Source: Methanobacterium sp. UBA8 (lineage in GTDB: Archaea > Methanobacteriota > Methanobacteria > Methanobacteriales > Methanobacteriaceae). From it: DNA of 19,324 nt. Positions within the stretch are counted from its first letter, which is position 1. Each line of letters starts with the position of its first letter. The notes under the pieces are model-generated. The model saw only the letters and a list, made by a program, of their open reading frames with translations, had not been told where the DNA came from and made no database searches. Shown one piece after another: positions 15,211-19,324 of the stretch. The stretch lies in assembly GCA_002509665.1 (NCBI GenBank), contig DADN01000125.1:1-19324 (forward strand), written 5' to 3'. Position numbers and translations under genes: made by a program.

Positions 15211-15913
15211 ACTACCTACCGATATTTATAATCCTAAAGGTTATTATGACTATCTAAAAATGGCTTCTAAACTAATTTAAATAATATAGATATTTAATTG
15301 TAACGCTTGAATTTCTCCGAGCTCTGTAAATTGAAAACAGATGATCCCGTAAATTCATAAATAAGTACCCATTCTTATTATTAAACCCTAATTTATCTAT
15401 AGAAAGCCATAAGATCATTTCCACTATTAGTTACCTCAAACAGCCATATTTACTTTTTCGTATTAATTTTTTTGTCATTTGTAATAATAAATTTTTTGAT
15501 AATTCTATTATTCAATTAATTTGATCTATACAAACTAGAATAATCAATTTGTATTTATTACAATCTTATATAAATGATTTTTAATTATTATCATTTGATA
15601 AATATGTCGTAAATGTAAAATTAATGAAATGAAACTATTATCTCACCACACAAATAATTTCGAATAATCAATGCTTTTTATTTAGTTAAATACTCCCAGA
15701 CTTCCCATTAAAATTCAATAAAAATAAGCAATCATCAATTATATAACAATGTATTAACAATATATGAACTATAAACTAAATTGTTTAATTTAAAGTCATT
15801 GACTAATGAATATCCTTAAATTCACTGTTTAATCAAAGGATTTAATGAGGAATAATATACAACAAAAATAATTTAATTTCAAATTAACAACGAAAACAGA
15901 TCAAGGTGACATC
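15211..15913. other. 703-base gene-free AT-rich region between the Mur cluster and hypD
   Basis: I find no convincing gene, RNA gene or array here. It must hold two divergent promoters: one for the Mur cluster near 15211-15300 and one for hypD upstream of 15905. A 7-bp inverted repeat, ATACAAA (15528-15534) with TTTGTAT (15548-15554), could be an operator but may be chance in such AT-rich DNA. Bases 15300-15360 are a little richer in G and C than the surroundings. This is the longest non-coding stretch of the window. Confidence 0.7.
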
Positions 15914-16963
15914 ATGAAAAATCTATCTAAAGAAATAGTAGAACGCATTGAAAACATTTCAAGGCCCGTTAAAATAATGCACGTATGTGGTTCACATGAA
16001 CATACAATAATGCAGCATGGAATAAGATCATTGATTCCAAAAGAGGTAGAAATAGTAGCAGGTCCTGGGTGCCCTGTCTGTTGTGTACCTTCAATAGAAG
16101 TTGATGAATGCCTGTATCTTGCACGAAAAGGCGTTACCATCACAACATTTGGAGACATGCTGAGGGTTCCTGGAACAACAGGGACACTTGCAGATGCAAA
16201 GGCTGAAGGTGCTGATGTAAGAATAGTTTATGGAATAAACAATGCGGTTGAAATTGCAGAAAAGATTGATAACGATGTCGTATTTATGGCAGCAGGTTTT
16301 GAGACCACTGCACCTACCACTGCAGCAGAAATAGTTGCAGGACTTCCAAAAAACCTTTCAATCCTATCATGTCACAGGTTAATACCTCCTGCACTCAAAT
16401 TTTTAATTGAATCAGGGGAAGTAAACTTAAATGCCCTTATAGAACCCGGACATGTTTCAACAATAATCGGAACAGAACCTTATGAACTATTTTCTAAAAA
16501 ATATGGCATTCCCCAAGTTGTTGCAGGCTTTAATCCACTTGATGTCCTGATTGCAATTTATATGATATTAAAACAGATGGATGAAGGCAAAGCTGTAGTT
16601 CAAAATGAATACAAGCGAGCTGTTAGAGAAGAAGGAAATATAAAAGCTCAAGAGCTTATGGATGAAGTTTTCTATATTAAAGATAAAGAATGGAGAGGTT
16701 TTCCAGAGATTCCTGACTCTACCTATGAAATAAAGGATGAATTCGCAGATTCCAACGCAAGGGAAAGATTTGATATTCAAGTAGAACAGGGTGAAAAAGT
16801 CCCAACTGGCTGCATATGCGGTCCAATTCTGAGGGGAATTGCAAGACCAGAGCAGTGCAAACTTTTCAGGAAAGAATGCAATCCTATGAACCCAATCGGC
16901 GCATGTATGGTCAGTAAAGAAGGTACATGCAACATAGCATTTAGATATGGATCAGGATTATAG
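15914..16963 (+). CDS. hypD: [NiFe]-hydrogenase maturation protein HypD
   Basis: HypD works with HypC and HypE/HypF to build the Fe(CN)2CO group of [NiFe] hydrogenases, which methanogens need to use hydrogen. The 349-aa protein has the full family pattern: MHVCGSHEHTI (22-32), GPGCPVCCVP (50-59) that takes part in iron binding and thiol exchange, TFGDMLRVPG, FETTAPTTA, and a C-terminal cysteine set (300, 302, 315, 322, 331, 339) that includes the ligands of the [4Fe-4S] cluster. Length is normal. GGTGA lies four bases before the ATG. It is followed by a hairpin at 16988-17006 and by phosphoglycolate phosphatase after 81 bases. No other hyp gene is in the window, so the maturation genes are scattered, as is common in these archaea. 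Confidence 0.97.
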   Translation: MKNLSKEIVERIENISRPVKIMHVCGSHEHTIMQHGIRSLIPKEVEIVAGPGCPVCCVPSIEVDECLYLARKGVTITTFGDMLRVPGTTGTLADAKAEGADVRIVYGINNAVEIAEKIDNDVVFMAAGFETTAPTTAAEIVAGLPKNLSILSCHRLIPPALKFLIESGEVNLNALIEPGHVSTIIGTEPYELFSKKYGIPQVVAGFNPLDVLIAIYMILKQMDEGKAVVQNEYKRAVREEGNIKAQELMDEVFYIKDKEWRGFPEIPDSTYEIKDEFADSNARERFDIQVEQGEKVPTGCICGPILRGIARPEQCKLFRKECNPMNPIGACMVSKEGTCNIAFRYGSGL

Positions 16964-16987
16964 TTAAAATCTTTAATTATCTCAAAG

Positions 16988-17006
16988 AACCTGATTTTTT
17001 CAGGTT
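16988..17006 (+). terminator. Stem-loop after hypD
   Basis: AACCTGA (16988-16994) pairs perfectly with TCAGGTT (17000-17006) around a five-T loop, 25 bases after the hypD stop codon. It stands 39 bases before the phosphatase start, so it may end or attenuate the hypD transcript. The U-run is in the loop, not after the stem, which is unlike a bacterial terminator. Confidence 0.5.
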
Positions 17007-17044
17007 TCCAATTCAATATTTTAAATAATTGGAGTAATGTCAGA

Positions 17045-17713
17045 GTGAAAGCAATTGCTGTAGACATAGACGGTACCATTACCGATAAAAATAGGGAAAT
17101 ATGTGTAAATGCAATAAATGCACTGCGAAAAGCAGAAGATGCAGGCTATCCTGTTATATTAGTAACTGGAAATGTACTCTGCACAGCTAAAATGGTATCT
17201 ACAATGGTAGGTACATCGGGTGGAATAGTCTGTGAAAATGGAGGAGTTGTATATACCACAAAAAAGAATTTAGTTCTTGGTGACATTGAAAAATGCATAC
17301 CTGCCTATGAATTTTTAAAATCAAGGTATGATGTGGAAAAAACAGAATTCTCAGATATGCGATTATCTGAAATTGCAATAAAACGTGAAATTGATGTAAA
17401 TACTGTAAAAGAGACTGTAAAAAATTTTGATGTTGTGGTATATGACACTAAATTTGCAATACACATTACAGACCCTTTAATTAATAAGGGAAAATCACTT
17501 AAAATCATTGCAGAAGATATTGGCATCACCACCCGTGAAATACTTGCAATAGGCGACAGTGAAAACGATCTTGAGTTCCTGGAAGTTGCAGGGTTCAAAG
17601 TTGCTGTCTCAAATGCCGATGAGGAACTTAAAGAAAATGCTAATTATGTAACAAAAAAGGCCTACGGTGATGGGGCTGCAGAAGCAATTGAAAAATTCAT
17701 TTTAAATGAGTAA
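17045..17713 (+). CDS. Phosphoglycolate phosphatase, archaeal HAD type
   Basis: The 222-aa protein is a HAD phosphatase of the archaeal phosphoglycolate phosphatase group, close to the Thermoplasma enzyme. Motif I is DIDGTITD (7-14) with the catalytic aspartates D7 and D9; motif II is VTGN (40-43); the motif III lysine lies in NKGKSL (147-152); motif IV is GDSENDLEF (170-178). The segment between, with GGIVCENGGVVY (59-70), forms the lid domain of subclass IIB. The expected role is removal of phosphate from 2-phosphoglycolate, a toxic by-product, though HAD enzymes are promiscuous. The start is GTG 17045, with GGAG ten bases upstream, which is rather far. A PmbA/TldE-type gene follows after 39 bases and is probably co-transcribed. 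Confidence 0.92.
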   Translation: MKAIAVDIDGTITDKNREICVNAINALRKAEDAGYPVILVTGNVLCTAKMVSTMVGTSGGIVCENGGVVYTTKKNLVLGDIEKCIPAYEFLKSRYDVEKTEFSDMRLSEIAIKREIDVNTVKETVKNFDVVVYDTKFAIHITDPLINKGKSLKIIAEDIGITTREILAIGDSENDLEFLEVAGFKVAVSNADEELKENANYVTKKAYGDGAAEAIEKFILNE

Positions 17714-17752
17714 TATTATTAAGATGTTAAATAACATAACAGGAGATCTTAA

Positions 17753-19054
17753 ATGATAAATACTGCAGAACGTGCGTTAAATCTTGCTTTAAAAGATTCT
17801 GATTATGCAGAAGTGTATATGGAAAGAGAAAAAAGTATCGATGTGGACATCCAGCGGAATGAAATTAGTTTTGCAAAAGAAGAAATTACCTACGGAATAA
17901 GCGTACGGGTAATTTTAGATGGGAAAATGGGCTTTTCTTATACAACTAATATTGATAAAATTGATGAAACCGCGAAGAATGCCATATTCAACGCGAAATC
18001 TAATATTGAAGACGAATATTTCGATTTTGCCCATGAATCCAAATACAACCCAGTTAAAGGTACTTACGATAAAAAAAATGAAGCAATGGATATTGAAAGT
18101 TCCATAGAATTTGCAAAAACTATGATAGGCACAGTCGAAGAAGAAAAATGTGAACCAACCTCCGGAAGATTTTCTGCAGGAAAAACAGAGAGTTTAATTT
18201 TAAATTCAAATGGTGTAAACTGCAAAGAGATAGGAACATCATTTTCAGGGTTTATGGCAGTAAATGCCGAAAAAGATGGAGAAATATCAACAGCATACGA
18301 AGGGGACTCATCAAGGCTCTTTGACATCAATCCAGAATGGATTGCAGATAGTGCATGTCAGATTGCCAAAAATTCCCTAAACGGCAAACCTGTAGAAACA
18401 AAAGATATGGATATACTATTGGATTACCGTGCTGCAGCAGGTCTTCTTGGAACATTTGTGGGTGCATTTAATGCAGATAATGTTCAAAGAGGCAGATCTG
18501 TCTTCGCAGATAAAATAGGAAATGACGTTGTTTCACCTTCATTAAGCATTTATGATGATGGTACCCTCGAAAGGGGACTTGCTTCATCAATAAGTGATGG
18601 AGAAGGAACTCCTAGCCAAAAAACTGCCATAATTCAGGATGGAATTCTAAAAAGTTTCATTTATGATATCTATACATCAAAAAAAGGAAATATGGAAAGT
18701 ACAGGTAATGGTATGCGATCTTCCTTTGCAGATATGCCTTCAGTGGGCTTAAGTAATTTTACTCTTGAATTTAAGGATACCCATGAAATAGAAGACATTA
18801 AAGAAGGAATACTCGTTACAGATGTTTTAGGTGCCCATACAGCCAACCCAATTTCAGGAGACTTTTCAGTTGAGGCCAACAACGCATTTAAAATAGAAAA
18901 CGGAGAAATCAGCTACCCTGTTAAAAAAGCAATGTTATCTGGAAACATATTTGATGTTATGAAAAATGCATCAAGTGGTTCTAAAGAAATCCGACAACGA
19001 GGACCTTTCGTTATCCCACGTATTCTAGCTCCAAATTTAAGAGTAGTAGGCTAA
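17753..19054 (+). CDS. PmbA/TldE-type protein of the TldD/TldE protease family
   Basis: TldD and TldE (PmbA) form a heterodimeric metalloprotease that degrades unfolded peptides and processes some natural peptides. This 433-aa protein has the family start (AEVYMEREKSIDVDIQRNEI, 19-38), DGEGTPSQKT (282-291) and the C-terminal GAHTANPISGDFSVEA (360-375). The metal-binding HExxxH of TldD is absent: the corresponding area near 230-245 reads LLGTFVGAFNADN without histidine. It is therefore the non-catalytic TldE partner rather than TldD. No TldD is in the window. AGGAGAT lies five bases before the ATG, so the start is firm. It follows the phosphatase by 39 bases. Two overlapping hairpins come after the stop codon. 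Confidence 0.93.
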   Translation: MINTAERALNLALKDSDYAEVYMEREKSIDVDIQRNEISFAKEEITYGISVRVILDGKMGFSYTTNIDKIDETAKNAIFNAKSNIEDEYFDFAHESKYNPVKGTYDKKNEAMDIESSIEFAKTMIGTVEEEKCEPTSGRFSAGKTESLILNSNGVNCKEIGTSFSGFMAVNAEKDGEISTAYEGDSSRLFDINPEWIADSACQIAKNSLNGKPVETKDMDILLDYRAAAGLLGTFVGAFNADNVQRGRSVFADKIGNDVVSPSLSIYDDGTLERGLASSISDGEGTPSQKTAIIQDGILKSFIYDIYTSKKGNMESTGNGMRSSFADMPSVGLSNFTLEFKDTHEIEDIKEGILVTDVLGAHTANPISGDFSVEANNAFKIENGEISYPVKKAMLSGNIFDVMKNASSGSKEIRQRGPFVIPRILAPNLRVVG

Positions 19055-19059
19055 GTAAT

Positions 19060-19104
19060 TCTCTTTCTGGTTTAATTAAAGAGATTTGGAAATTAACCAA
19101 ATCT
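19060..19104 (+). terminator. Overlapping hairpins after the TldE gene
   Basis: TCTCTTT (19060-19066) pairs with AAAGAGA (19078-19084). A second perfect stem, AGATTTGG (19082-19089) with CCAAATCT (19097-19104), shares bases 19082-19084, so only one can form fully. T-rich sequence follows the second stem, which makes it the likelier terminator. It starts only six bases after the stop codon. Confidence 0.55.
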
Positions 19105-19169
19105 ATCTTTACTTTTAAAATAGAAGAAAAAAAGATTCATTTAGAGATACTTGTTTTAATTCAAATATT

Positions 19170-19324
19170 TTAGAGTGGCTTGTAACTTTCATTAAGTATC
19201 TTACTTTTAACATGAGATGCCTCTTCCTTAACTACAGGCCTTTCATCGTCATTAAGATACAAATTTAATTAATCATTCCTTCAGGTTTTACAGGGCCCAC
19301 TACAATATCTGATCTTCTATCTAT
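19170..19324 (-). pseudogene. Coding-like end of an unidentified gene, apparently frameshifted, partial
   Basis: On the minus strand a frame entering from the right edge reads RRSDIVVGPVKPEGMIN and stops at 19265-19267. A second frame is open immediately after (19170-19268) and reads LYLNDDERPVVKEEASHVKS and further to a stop at 19170-19172. Both have codon use like the real genes around them. The second has no ATG or GTG start and no good ribosome site, so the simplest reading is one gene interrupted by a single-base change near 19262-19271, either a mutation or a sequence error. Two separate genes remain possible. I do not recognise the family. The bases from 19105 to 19169 are AT-rich with no gene. 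Confidence 0.4.

Noticed and set aside
15272..15424. Minus-strand frame of 50 codons from GTG 15424
   Set aside because: No ribosome site, no recognisable motif, and codon use that looks like chance in AT-rich DNA. A decayed gene is possible but unsupported.
1..19324. CRISPR arrays, tRNA or rRNA genes, insertion sequences, phage genes
   Set aside because: Looked for and not seen: no regular spaced repeats, no cloverleaf segments with GTTCRA boxes, no transposase or integrase motifs.

Overview
The window reads as chromosome of a methanogenic archaeon of the order Methanobacteriales, most likely Methanobacterium or a close relative. The evidence is archaeal membrane-lipid synthesis (geranylgeranylglyceryl phosphate synthase), an archaeal/eukaryal L40e ribosomal protein, a Tsr3-type rRNA modification enzyme, HypD for [NiFe]-hydrogenase maturation, an archaeal phosphoglycolate phosphatase, and a cluster of Mur-ligase-like genes of the kind that make pseudomurein, a wall polymer confined to a few methanogen orders. 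The DNA is AT-rich and many genes carry a GGTGA or GGAGG ribosome binding site. I see no tRNA, rRNA, CRISPR array or transposase gene.

Left part (1-7120). A partial DUF116 membrane protein runs off the left edge. Next is a minus-strand pair: a tiny zinc-ribbon protein whose 3' end overlaps an unrecognised 161-aa protein. On the plus strand follows a fused ChlI/ChlD-type chelatase AAA+ protein, converging on a bacterial-looking SRPBCC/AHSA1 protein. Then come housekeeping genes on the plus strand: tsr3, rpl40e (48 aa) and GGGP synthase, with a two-tier hairpin between the last two. A DUF169 protein and a 66-aa acidic helical protein form a small operon.

Middle part (7178-15210, all minus strand). 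At the 3' end is a four-helix membrane protein with a cytosolic domain made of nine 23-residue repeats. Upstream of it lies a 200-base AT-rich gap holding a 13-bp perfect inverted repeat with further palindromes inside. Then comes the probable wall cluster, in transcription order: a 929-aa double Mur ligase, a 512-aa single Mur ligase with a MurT-like zinc ribbon, an exported protein with a VanW-like C-terminus, and a MobA-like nucleotidyltransferase. The first three are tightly packed (6-nt gap, then 20-nt overlap). The fourth follows after 110 nt.

Right part (15211-19324). A 703-base gene-free AT-rich region separates the divergent wall cluster from hypD. HypD is followed by phosphoglycolate phosphatase and a PmbA/TldE-type protein. 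Two hairpins that cannot form together lie after the TldE gene. At the right edge a minus-strand coding-like stretch continues in two frames, suggesting a broken gene or two short ones.

The most unusual items are the Mur-ligase fusion with a degenerate first unit, the VanW-like protein coupled to it, the 23-residue repeat solenoid, and the 140-bp inverted-repeat element at 8789-8928.
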